From positions 1 through 12,442 of the forward strand of contig JAJYEK010000101.1 of assembly GCA_021785795.1 (NCBI GenBank): a stretch of 12,442 nucleotides of DNA, written 5' to 3'. A program made the position numbers and the translations under genes. The notes below the pieces were generated by a model. It worked only from the letters and a program-made list of their open reading frames with translations, made no database searches and was not told where the DNA came from. Origin of the DNA: Pseudomonadota bacterium. Its GTDB lineage: Bacteria > Pseudomonadota > Gammaproteobacteria > Acidiferrobacterales > UBA6901. Position 1 is the first letter of the stretch. Each line of letters begins with the position of its first letter. Shown piece after piece: positions 6,427 to 12,442 of the stretch.

Positions 6427-7085
6427 CAGGTGCCAAGCCGCTCGCGAACGTCGCAGTGGCCGTGGTGCAGTGCGGCGACGGTCGCGTGCTGCTCGCTGAG
6501 CGTCCGCGCGGCAAGATTTCGAGCGGCTACTCGGAGCTGCCGGGCGGAAAGTTCAATGCCGTCGAGAAATCCGGGCAGGCGCTCGCGCGAAAGCTGCAGG
6601 AGGAGACCGGTATTAAGCTCGATTGCGCGTATCCGTGGATCACCTACCAGCACGAGTATTCCGACAAACGCGCGCGGCTGCAATTTTTCCGTGTCACCGC
6701 CTGGAACGGGGCCCCGCACGGGTGCGACCGCCAGCGCCTGTCCTGGGAGGACCCCGAGGCTGGGACAGTAGCGCCGTTCCTGCCGGAGAACGCCTTGGTA
6801 CTCAAGGCGTCGCGTCTGCCGGCGTTATGCACGATCACGAATGTCGCGAATTGGGGTGTGGCGGAATTTCACGGCCGGCTCGAGCGGGGTGTGCACCTGA
6901 TCCAAGTACGTAAGCGGGAGCACGCTCCCGGGCGGCGCGCGCAGTTCGCGCGCCGTGTGATCGCGCGTGCCGCCACGACGCCGCCGGCCGGGTGTGTCTG
7001 GCAGGTCGTTCCTGTCGACCCGGAGGCGTATGCGGGCGAGGCGGGCGGCGGCGCTAACGGAAACATTGGCGTCGCAATCCTATGA
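6423..7085 (+). CDS. Second Nudix-TPS gene, with damaged Nudix box and truncated TPS domain
   Basis: This 220-residue product is clearly a paralogue of the 314-residue protein at 3057-4001: NVAVAV, GRVLLAERPRGK, SSGY, PGGKF, YPWITY, SWEDPEAGTVAPFLPEN. The Nudix box spans residues 42-64, but the first Glu of the REUXEE core is Lys57 (intact copy Glu58), and the Trp before PGGK is Ser37. The TPS-like part keeps only LERGVHLIQVRK and QFARRVIARA, then ends in a low-complexity Ala/Gly-rich tail. Nudix hydrolysis is probably lost or weakened. Yet the frame is unbroken, it starts with a GTG overlapping the previous stop behind a strong Shine-Dalgarno, and its stop overlaps the next start (ATGA at 7082-7085). 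It is either a young pseudogene still translated, or a protein kept for another role. Confidence 0.75.
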   Translation: MTGAKPLANVAVAVVQCGDGRVLLAERPRGKISSGYSELPGGKFNAVEKSGQALARKLQEETGIKLDCAYPWITYQHEYSDKRARLQFFRVTAWNGAPHGCDRQRLSWEDPEAGTVAPFLPENALVLKASRLPALCTITNVANWGVAEFHGRLERGVHLIQVRKREHAPGRRAQFARRVIARAATTPPAGCVWQVVPVDPEAYAGEAGGGANGNIGVAIL

Positions 7086-7600
7086 GCGTATTGCTGCTGG
7101 TCCGCGCCATGAGCGATCTGATGCGCGCCTGCCGTGAGGCGAGCGAGATTCTCGCGATTCAATATCGCTTCCGCAAGCGTGACGAAAGCGACGCTGCGGT
7201 GCTCGGGACATGGATTGATCCGCGTATGGCGCAAGAGTTTCCCGTTGCGCTGACCTGCCGTGACCGGGCCGGCGCACTCTGGACGTTTCCGGTGCGTGAG
7301 TCCGCCGGCGTCCCATACGTCTGGACGATGCTCTGGCTCGACGTTCCGGATGGCACCGGCTGTGACGCTGTGCGGCATTTCATCGTGCAGGCGCTGATCG
7401 AAAATTCCACGCCAAACGGTGTGGTCAGCGTGTCTGGCCGGTTTGCGCCGGTGTTTGCTGTGAATACAGCGGCGGAGGCACTACAGGCAAAAATGCGGTG
7501 CCTGCGCGAACGATTCCCCGATGGCCTAGCGCCGCCTCTGTTCCAGGACCCGGTCACGGGGCGATTGTTGCCGTTCCAGGGAGGCGAGGCCGACGGATGA
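7082..7600 (+). CDS. Hypothetical protein, 172 residues, translationally coupled
   Basis: No family is recognised. The product is soluble in appearance, with no signal peptide or clear membrane helix. It is moderately rich in Trp and aromatic residues in the middle (WTFPV, YVWTMLWLDVP). It ends with a charged helix and a Pro/Gly-rich stretch (ERFPDGLAPPLFQDPVTG). ATG 7082 overlaps the stop of the preceding gene. An internal ATG at 7109 starts MSDLMRAC and is an alternative, because neither start has a good Shine-Dalgarno. Its stop (7598-7600) is overlapped by ATGs at 7597 and 7600 that open the next small frame. The overlaps on both sides and same-strand order favour a real gene in the aldolase-to-purK operon. 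Confidence 0.6.
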   Translation: MSVLLLVRAMSDLMRACREASEILAIQYRFRKRDESDAAVLGTWIDPRMAQEFPVALTCRDRAGALWTFPVRESAGVPYVWTMLWLDVPDGTGCDAVRHFIVQALIENSTPNGVVSVSGRFAPVFAVNTAAEALQAKMRCLRERFPDGLAPPLFQDPVTGRLLPFQGGEADG

Positions 7601-7842
7601 TGCGTACCGCCGCGCGCGAATCAGCAAAGTGCGTGGCCGTGCTCATCGCGGTGACGCCGCCAGTTCCGGGCGCATTCCGAGGCAACATTGTGTTTTTCTT
7701 TTCACCAGTCGAAGCGCGCGCGGACCATGCGCCACCAGGCTGGCAGGTTTGCATCGTAGGTTTGGCGGCGGAATTCGTCGCCATCAACAACCATTGGCGC
7801 ATCCCAGTGCGCTACACCGAATTCTCGACATTTCCGGAGTGA
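7597..7842 (+). CDS. Possible small hypothetical protein, 81 residues
   Basis: The frame starts with ATGATG overlapping the preceding stop and closes four bases before purE, so it fills the only sizeable gap in the operon. The product has hydrophobic stretches ([29 protein letters not shown]) separated by charged residues. These look like strands of a small alpha/beta domain more than membrane helices. No family is recognised and there is no Shine-Dalgarno of note. A decayed gene remnant or a chance frame cannot be excluded. Confidence 0.4.
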   Translation: MMRTAARESAKCVAVLIAVTPPVPGAFRGNIVFFFSPVEARADHAPPGWQVCIVGLAAEFVAINNHWRIPVRYTEFSTFPE

Positions 7843-7846
7843 TGCG

Positions 7847-8335
7847 ATGACAGTTCCCCTTGTCGGCGTGGTGATGGGTAGCCGCAGCGACTGGAAAGTC
7901 ATGCAACATACAGTCGCCGTGCTCAAGGACTTCGGTGTGCCGCACGAGGCGCGTGTCGTGTCCGCCCACCGCACCCCCGACCTTCTCTATAAGTACGCAG
8001 AGGCCGCGCCCGGCCGCGGGCTGCACTGCATCATTGCCGGCGCCGGTGGTGCTGCGCACCTGCCGGGCATGCTCGCGGCCAAGACCGCGTTGCCAGTGCT
8101 TGGCGTTCCCGTGACCTCGCGCGCCTTGAAGGGGCTGGATTCGCTGCTGTCCATCGTGCAGATGCCGAGGGGGATCCCGGTCGCGACCTTCGCCGTAGGC
8201 GAAGCCGGTGCGGCCAACGCTGCGCTGTTCGCCGTGGCCATGCTCGCTCGCCACGACGCGCGGCTCTCCGGTAAGCTCGCCGATTTCCGCCGCCGCCAGA
8301 CCGCCAAGGTGCGCGCCATGGGGCTGCCGAAATGA
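7847..8335 (+). CDS. purE: N5-carboxyaminoimidazole ribonucleotide mutase
   Basis: This class I PurE has 162 residues, the usual length. It moves the carboxyl group of N5-CAIR to C4, giving CAIR in de novo purine synthesis in the cytoplasm, and works as an octamer. Signature motifs are all present: GSRSD (11-15), SAHRTP (39-44, with catalytic His41), [11 protein letters not shown], and [14 protein letters not shown] followed by [13 protein letters not shown] a few bases before ATG 7847 serves as ribosome-binding site. Its stop overlaps the purK ATG (ATGA at 8332-8335). PurK makes the substrate, so the pair is functionally and translationally coupled. Nothing is unusual in the protein itself; the unusual part is its attachment to the aldolase-Nudix operon beside a carboxysome locus. 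Confidence 0.97.
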   Translation: MTVPLVGVVMGSRSDWKVMQHTVAVLKDFGVPHEARVVSAHRTPDLLYKYAEAAPGRGLHCIIAGAGGAAHLPGMLAAKTALPVLGVPVTSRALKGLDSLLSIVQMPRGIPVATFAVGEAGAANAALFAVAMLARHDARLSGKLADFRRRQTAKVRAMGLPK

Positions 8336-9471
8336 TCCTGCCCGGTGCCACCCTCGGCGTGGTCGGCGGCGGCCAGCTCGGACGTATGTTCGTGATCGCC
8401 GCCCAGCGCTTGGGCTATCGTGTCGTCGTACTTGATCCGGACCCGGACAGCCCGGCCGGACGCCTGGCCGAGGTCCACCTCGAGGCTGATTACGTCGATC
8501 GGCAAGCGCTCGACGAGCTCGCGCGCCTGTGCGCCGTTGTGACCATCGAATTCGAGAACGTGCCGGCAGAGAGCCTCGAACATCTCGCGCGCACCTGTCC
8601 GGTGCGCCCGGGCGCCGCTGCGGTTGCCATCGCTCAGGACCGCATCCGCGAGAAGCGCTTTCTCGTGGAGTGCGGTCTTGCCTGTGTGCCGTTCTCGGTT
8701 GTGCACGACCGTGGCGATCTCTCCTGTGCGCTCGCACGCCTCGGTGGCTCCGCCGTGCTCAAACGCGCCCGCCTGGGTTACGACGGCAAGGGCCAGGCGC
8801 GGGTGCGTAGCATTGCCGAGGCGCTCGCCGCCTTCGAGAGTTTCGGCAGCGAGCCTTGCGTGCTGGAAAAGCTGTGCGTTCTTCAGACGGAGATCTCGGT
8901 TGTTCTGGCGCGCGGCGTGGACGGTGCCACCGTCGTCTACCCCGCGATCGAAAACCGCCACCGGCGTGGGATTCTCGACACCAGCTTAATTCCGGCACGT
9001 GCGCCGCAGGCCGTAACGTGCGTTGCCGTGGACGCGGCCGTGCGCATCGCTGGTGCGCTCGACTACGTCGGTGTGCTGGCAGTCGAGTTTTTCGTGTCGA
9101 ACGGCAAATTGCTCGTCAACGAGATCGCGCCGCGCCCGCACAATAGCGGTCACGTCACCCTCGATGCCTGCGTTACCTCCCAGTTCGAGCAGCAGGTGCG
9201 CGCGCTCTGCGGACTGCCGCTCGGCGACCCCGCGCTTTTGTGCCCGGCGGCAATGACCAATCTGCTCGGCGACCTCTGGACCCGGGGTGTGCCGCGCTGG
9301 GAGGCGATCCTGCGCGAACCACGCGCCAAGCTACATCTGTACGGCAAGCGCGCGGCGCGCCCCGGGCGCAAGATGGGGCACTTCACCTGCCTCGGCGACA
9401 CGCTCGATGAGGCCCGCGCCCGGGCCCTGAGGGTCAGGCAGATGTGGTGGTCAAACGGTGAAGGTCGGTAG
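8332..9471 (+). CDS. purK: N5-carboxyaminoimidazole ribonucleotide synthase
   Basis: This ATP-grasp enzyme of 379 residues joins AIR, bicarbonate and ATP to N5-CAIR, the step before PurE. The N-terminal preATP-grasp fold opens with [11 protein letters not shown] (residues 9-19) and [10 protein letters not shown]. The central ATP-grasp part has [14 protein letters not shown] and a [19 protein letters not shown] segment. The end of the catalytic domain shows [15 protein letters not shown] and [16 protein letters not shown], followed by the small C-terminal domain with HLYGK and GRKMGHF. All landmarks and the length are normal. ATG 8332 overlaps the purE stop. It is the last gene of the run; no convincing hairpin-plus-T terminator is seen after its stop. 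Confidence 0.97.
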   Translation: MILPGATLGVVGGGQLGRMFVIAAQRLGYRVVVLDPDPDSPAGRLAEVHLEADYVDRQALDELARLCAVVTIEFENVPAESLEHLARTCPVRPGAAAVAIAQDRIREKRFLVECGLACVPFSVVHDRGDLSCALARLGGSAVLKRARLGYDGKGQARVRSIAEALAAFESFGSEPCVLEKLCVLQTEISVVLARGVDGATVVYPAIENRHRRGILDTSLIPARAPQAVTCVAVDAAVRIAGALDYVGVLAVEFFVSNGKLLVNEIAPRPHNSGHVTLDACVTSQFEQQVRALCGLPLGDPALLCPAAMTNLLGDLWTRGVPRWEAILREPRAKLHLYGKRAARPGRKMGHFTCLGDTLDEARARALRVRQMWWSNGEGR

Positions 9472-9868
9472 CGGCCGTTCTTCACCTGACTCCAGGACAA
9501 AATGACGATCGAGAAGGATTTACCCCATGCTGAACCGAGCTTAGTTCGCGCACTCAGGCCGCCCACGGCAGACTCAGCCGACTTGCATAGCCTTCAAGAC
9601 CCAGGCAGGGACGCCATACTTATAAACTGCGGCGGCCCCAGTGGGCTTATGTGGGTCTTCCCCTCGAACTGCAATGCTTTCTGCCCCTGGTGCAGGATGG
9701 ATGTAAACTCGATGCGCTCCACCAGCCGTGCCTGAAGGCTCGCTATCAGCCGAGGCTGCGCGTCGTGCACGAAGGTATCGACACGCGGTGGGCCACGCCC
9801 AGCGCTGAGGCCCGCCTGAAGCTGCCGAACGGGCGGGAGCTGACCTCTGCCGACCCGGTGGTCACGTA
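9472..9868. other. Non-coding or remnant DNA after purK
   Basis: No gene can be assigned. A plus-strand open stretch from about 9591 to the TAG at 9867-9869 is protein-like in places (LHQPCLKARYQPRLRVV, LKLPNGREL). One minus-strand frame is also partly protein-like (RLIASLQARLVER). Neither has a convincing start or a family I recognise. The stretch stops where the ISL3-type transposase similarity begins, suggesting a junction between two pieces of unrelated debris near 9869. Confidence 0.35.
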
Positions 9869-10090
9869 GGCACGCACGTCATCCAGGGCGTCATTCATCT
9901 TGGCGACGATATGAAAGCGATCTGGGATGTGGACGGCTTGGGAACAGCGTTCCCGGATCACGCGGATGTACGGTTGCCACATATCCGAACAGACGAACTC
10001 GATGCCCGCGCAGGTCTCCTGCCCCAGCATGGTGAAGAAACCCTCGAAGGTCTTGACGGTGCGTTCATTGCCCACCCGCAAAATCCGCAC
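9869..10090 (-). pseudogene. ISL3-family transposase fragment
   Basis: Read on the minus strand, the segment gives ILRVGNERTVKTFEGFF, then IEFVCSDMWQPYIRVI, AVHIPDRFHIVAKMNDAL and DDVRA. This is the middle of an ISL3-type DDE transposase, including the Asp of SDMW. Both ends are missing. Upstream the frame stays open for a few residues but similarity fades near 10105. Downstream it ends abruptly at about 9869, after which the frame encodes unrelated residues. The N-terminal zinc-ribbon/HTH part and the last catalytic Glu are not present, so the element is dead. Confidence 0.8.
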
Positions 10091-10140
10091 TGTTGCGGCG
10101 TAGCGAGCCCGATCAAAAGCGCTGCGCGATGGAGGTAACG

Positions 10141-10215
10141 CTGGCGAATTGGCAATCGCCAGAGAGACGGTTTGCAGGGGGATGTTGGCTCATCCCCACC
10201 GCGGCTTGCCGGTGG
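10141..10215. repeat. Three perfect hairpins in a row
   Basis: Within 75 bases there are three inverted repeats. The first is CTGGCGA/TCGCCAG at 10141-10162 (7-bp stem, 8-base loop). The second is GGGGATG/CATCCCC at 10178-10197 (7 bp, 6-base loop). The third is CCACCG/CGGTGG at 10196-10215 (6 bp, 8-base loop), sharing two bases with the second so the two compete. A direct repeat also links GATGTTGGCTCATCCC (10181-10196) with GACGTTGGCACATCCC (10217-10232), differing at two positions. The block lies just upstream of the ISL3 fragment in its reading direction. It could be an element end, a REP-like palindrome cluster or a regulatory leader. Confidence 0.55.
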
Positions 10216-10334
10216 AGACGTTGGCACATCCCTGGGCAAACTCGTCCGGCGTAACCTGAACCGTGTAGTCACCGGGCGGCTTTTCTAGGGAACATCTTGT
10301 AGCGTTCTAATAGGTCCCCTACCACATTACGCAC

Positions 10335-10363
10335 GCGCGGTACGCGGGCTCGCTATACCGCGC
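10335..10363. repeat. Hairpin in the leader of the 10389 ORF
   Basis: GCGCGGTA (10335-10342) pairs with TACCGCGC (10356-10363). Inside, GCG (10344-10346) can pair with CGC (10351-10353), extending the stem with a small bulge. It lies 25 bases before the ATG at 10389. There is no T-run, so an operator or mRNA structure fits better than a terminator. Confidence 0.5.
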
Positions 10364-10388
10364 ATGTCCGTTCTTCCAGGAGAACACC

Positions 10389-10828
10389 ATGCTCGATCTA
10401 CCCATCCCCCCGGGGCACCTCGTATGTGCGCCTCCTGAGGTTCAAGGCGGCCACGATGCGAATCTTATTGGAAACCGTGCAGCACGGCAGCCGGCACTGG
10501 ACCGGCGGCGTTATCCCGATCGAGAAGGCGCTGCGCTTGGCGGAGAAGTTCGCGTGCAAATATGGCACCGACGCGCGCGCCGGCAAGCGCACCTGGGACA
10601 AGGCGCACGGGCGTGCTGGGGCGCGGCTGATCACGTATCCAGAAGATGACCAGGCCTTGATGCCCATACGGCGGTGGCTATTGGTGACGCCCGGGCGAGG
10701 AGTGGTGCATCAGGAAGAGCGGCTACGCGACACCTGGGGCAGCATCAGCGGCTGACTTGGGGGAGCAGCATGAACTCGTGCAGCACAGGCCGGACGGATT
10801 CTTGCGTTACATCTTCGGGCATTCGTGA
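10389..10828 (+). pseudogene. Frameshifted hypothetical gene in a mobile-element remnant region
   Basis: AGGAGA at 10378-10383 precedes ATG 10389, which begins MLDLPIP. The protein-like sequence then continues one frame over, through RGTSYVRLLRFKAATMRILL, TGGVIPIEKALRLAEKFACKYGTD and LLVTPGRGVVHQEERLRD. The switch falls at a run of six C at 10406-10411. Dropping one C would join the ATG to the rest in frame. A second break near 10730-10765 is needed to reach LTWG and EQHELVQHRPDGFLRYIFGHS, ending at TGA 10826-10828. The family is not recognised; the style resembles accessory ORFs of integrated elements. A GTG at 10426 would give an undamaged 109-residue product, so partial function cannot be excluded. 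Confidence 0.5.
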
Positions 10829-11346
10829 CGGTGCAAACCTGTCGGATTCAGGATTTCCGAGTCTGCGGTTGACGCCAAAGCCGGCTTTCCTTCACTGCAA
10901 CCCCGCATCATCGTTCGATCCAGCCTGCAGAAGTCTTAACGGTAGCTCCGTTTCACGGCAGCCCGGGCGAAACGGTGGGCGATCTTCTTATGCCCCATCA
11001 GCCCCGGCTGGTGTAGCTGATCCGGGCGCTGCTGAAGGCGCTAAGGTAGATATGCAGCGGGAGATATTTTCGTACCGACTCGGGAAGTTCTTCGGCCGGG
11101 TTGCAGGGCATGGCGATGCCCCTGTGTTCGGCCGGCCTGCAATGGGGCGTCTCGGCCCGGTGGTCTTCGCTACAGCAATGTACGCCCGCACAGTGCTGCG
11201 GCATAGCGAAAACATGAAGGAGGATACCTCAGGGGGCGGACGATGATGGAGCGGGTCCGGCTAATGCTGTTGTGTACCGTGAATGATCTGGCCCGCAACC
11301 CTTCCCTGCGGTATTGTTCCCGCGCGTCCGCTGACGAGTGAAATCG
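10829..11346. other. Gene-poor region with repeat structures
   Basis: No gene is supported. A minus-strand frame at 10998-11204 has a protein-like end (ESVRKYLPLHIYLSAFSS), and another frame near 10920-11000 reads MGHKKIAHRFARAAVKRSYR, a style common in transposon debris. No family can be named. At 11091-11142 there is a compact structure described separately. The stretch looks like decayed mobile DNA between the frameshifted ORF and the secreted protein gene. Confidence 0.35.
11091..11142. repeat. Nested direct and inverted repeats
   Basis: TTCGGCCGG occurs at 11091-11099 and again at 11127-11135. Between and after them, TTGCAGG (11101-11107) is inverted as CCTGCAA (11136-11142). Inside that arm pair a tight hairpin GGGCAT/ATGCCC (11106-11121, four-base loop) is found. 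The arrangement could be an element end, a folded single-strand site or a protein-binding site. Confidence 0.45.
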
Positions 11347-11973
11347 ATGAAAAGACCTTGGTGGGTATTGGCGAGCGCCGCCGCGCTGCCGGTGCTGCTC
11401 GTGGCAAGCCAGTCGGCATGGCCGCAGGGCGATGCCATCGCGGGTGCATGGAATCATCACCAGGAGCGCGTGACCTGGTCTAAAGGCCGTCATGCGGTGT
11501 TTCCCTATTCGCGTGCGCTGCCTGATTCACGACTTACTCCCGGAGCACTCAATCCCGCGGTGACACAGACGACGCTGCGCGAAACTATCTGCCGTCGGGG
11601 CGGCTATACCCGGTCGGTCCGCCCGGCGGAGCGCTACACTGAAGCGCTCAAGCGCGCCCAGATCCGCGAATACGGTTACAGCGACCGCCGGCTGGGCGAC
11701 TATGAAGAAGATCACCTGATCAGTCTCGAGCTGGGCGGCAGCCCGGATTCCCCCAGGAATCTTTGGCCCGAGCCGCATCAGGTCGTCGGCGGATGGGGCA
11801 GTTACGCCAAGGACCGGCTCGAAAACCGGTTGCACTGGATGGTGTGTCACAGGCGGATTACTCTGTCCCGTGCCCAGTATCTGATCGCGCATGACTGGAT
11901 TGCGGCTTACCGCAGATACCTCGGTCCGGTGCCGTACGCGCGCCGCAGACACCATCATCGAGTCTATCGGTAG
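11347..11973 (+). CDS. Secreted HNH-like protein of unknown function
   Basis: The 208-residue product begins with a signal peptide: basic MKRPWW, then hydrophobic VLASAAALPVLLVA, with likely cleavage after the Ala/Gln region near residue 27. The mature part shows the pattern LTPGALNPAVTQ, TICRRGGYTRSVRP and REYGYSD. It continues with YEEDHLISLELGGSPDSPRNLWPEP and KDRLENRLHWMVC, and ends with LIAHDWIAAYRRYLGP. The EDHLI...LGG...NLWPE block resembles an HNH nuclease motif, and two cysteines could form a disulfide outside the cytoplasm. Proteins of this type are common and uncharacterised; a secreted nuclease is inference. ATG 11347 is preferred to the in-frame GTG 11338, because the signal peptide then begins cleanly. 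It stands alone between debris and a long gap. Confidence 0.75.
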   Translation: MKRPWWVLASAAALPVLLVASQSAWPQGDAIAGAWNHHQERVTWSKGRHAVFPYSRALPDSRLTPGALNPAVTQTTLRETICRRGGYTRSVRPAERYTEALKRAQIREYGYSDRRLGDYEEDHLISLELGGSPDSPRNLWPEPHQVVGGWGSYAKDRLENRLHWMVCHRRITLSRAQYLIAHDWIAAYRRYLGPVPYARRRHHHRVYR

Positions 11974-12347
11974 GCCCCGGCAAGCCGAGACGGAGGACGG
12001 ATCCGATCCCGACTTCCCCGTACGGGTTGCGCGACGTGTGTATTGCCCCGTTCGCCTTGCGGCCATACCGCCTTCAGCGCGCCTGTGTGTCTGGGGTGGA
12101 ACGAGGTGGCGGCGCCAGCACAGTGTGTATCAAGCAGATGATTTTTCATGCAAATAAAAGGCGGTATTCCGGCGCAGCGTGTCAGCGCCCGCGCTCGACC
12201 CACGGTTTAAAATGAGGCCAGCGTCAGGAACGGTCCCGGTCATCTTGAAACCGGCGTCAGTGCTGTGTACGCTAATAAGTGCGTCAGCCAGAATCATTGC
12301 TCATCAGGCAGTACCTACAATAAGTAAGAGCTAAGAGGGATTACGGC
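11974..12347. other. Intergenic region, likely holding the promoter of the downstream gene
   Basis: No coding sequence is supported. Composition becomes AT-richer from about 12130, unlike the rest of the window. TACAAT at 12316-12321 is a plausible -10 element, but no good -35 lies at the usual spacing. Three GCGTCAG repeats at 12221-12287 are listed separately. Confidence 0.4.
12221..12287 (+). repeat. Three GCGTCAG direct repeats upstream of the DUF3311-like gene
   Basis: GCGTCAG occurs at 12221-12227, 12254-12260 and 12281-12287, all in the same orientation. Start-to-start distances are 33 and 27 bases, roughly three and two and a half helical turns. The block ends about 30 bases before the candidate -10 element, so an activator or repressor binding array is conceivable. 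Confidence 0.45.
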
Positions 12348-12442
12348 ATGACAAACGAATCGACCAGGCATGGCAGTAAACTCTGGTACCTGTTGCTCAT
12401 CTTCCCCTATATCGGTGTGCTCTGGGTCCCGTTTTACAATTC
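12348..12442 (+). CDS. DUF3311-like small membrane protein, 5' part only
   Basis: Only the first 31 residues are in the window. After a polar lead (MTNESTRHGSK) comes LWYLLLIFPYIGVLWVPFYN. This is the typical start of DUF3311 proteins: a first transmembrane helix with a Pro-Tyr break and the VPFYN end. AGAGGGA about eight bases before ATG 12348 is a good ribosome-binding site. Members of this family usually sit immediately upstream of a sodium:solute symporter gene and are thought to act with it; that gene would be expected just past the window edge. Confidence 0.75.
   Translation, partial: MTNESTRHGSKLWYLLLIFPYIGVLWVPFYN

Noticed and set aside
7784..8961. Two long minus-strand frames opposite purE and purK
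   Set aside because: Both are shadows of unmistakable purE and purK genes.
10674..11246. 190-residue plus-strand frame
   Set aside because: It has low-complexity, Ser/Arg-rich composition. It overlaps the end of the frameshifted gene, for which other frames are more protein-like.
11527..12066. Minus-strand frame of 179 codons
   Set aside because: It is antisense to the secreted HNH-like gene and has no family features.
1..12442. tRNA, rRNA or CRISPR arrays
   Set aside because: No cloverleaf-like sequence, rRNA segment or regularly spaced identical repeats of CRISPR length were seen on either strand.

Overview
The window is high-GC and reads as the chromosome of a chemolithoautotrophic proteobacterium, most likely a gammaproteobacterial sulfur or iron oxidiser. 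The evidence is the downstream half of an alpha-carboxysome operon (BMC shell protein, ferritin-like protein, acRAF, McdA, McdB) followed by a CbbR-type LysR regulator. The exact genus cannot be fixed from sequence alone.

Layout. 14-1990: carboxysome operon tail, csoS1-bfr-like-acRAF-mcdA-mcdB, with start/stop overlaps at acRAF/mcdA and mcdA/mcdB. 2032-2997: cbbR on the same strand. 3057-4001: intact Nudix (MutT)-thiamine phosphate synthase-like fusion. 4185-4388: small unknown ORF. 4515-5259: a collapsed, decayed copy of the same neighbourhood, holding the 5' part of a second csoS1, the 3' tail of a second mcdB, and a cbbR with a stop codon and a large internal deletion. 5278-9471: a tightly packed run of an aldolase-fold protein fused to a Dabb domain, a second damaged and truncated Nudix-TPS gene, two unknown ORFs, purE and purK. 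Most junctions in this run overlap by a few bases. 9472-11346: scrapyard of mobile-element remnants, including an ISL3-type transposase fragment, a frameshifted ORF, and a cluster of hairpins and short repeats. 11347-11973: secreted HNH-like protein. 12348-end: start of a DUF3311-type small membrane protein, cut by the window edge.

How the genes work together. The first block completes a CO2-fixing organelle: shell subunit, Rubisco assembly factor, the McdAB system that spaces carboxysomes on the nucleoid, a diiron ferritin-like protein, and the Calvin-cycle regulator. The decayed copy shows that the csoS1...mcdB-cbbR-Nudix order existed twice. The second copy has lost its carboxysome genes, but its tail survives as a coupled operon feeding into de novo purine synthesis. 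The most unusual protein is the aldolase-Dabb fusion, whose class II aldolase domain lacks the expected zinc-binding and catalytic residues and which sits exactly between the two halves of the decayed copy.
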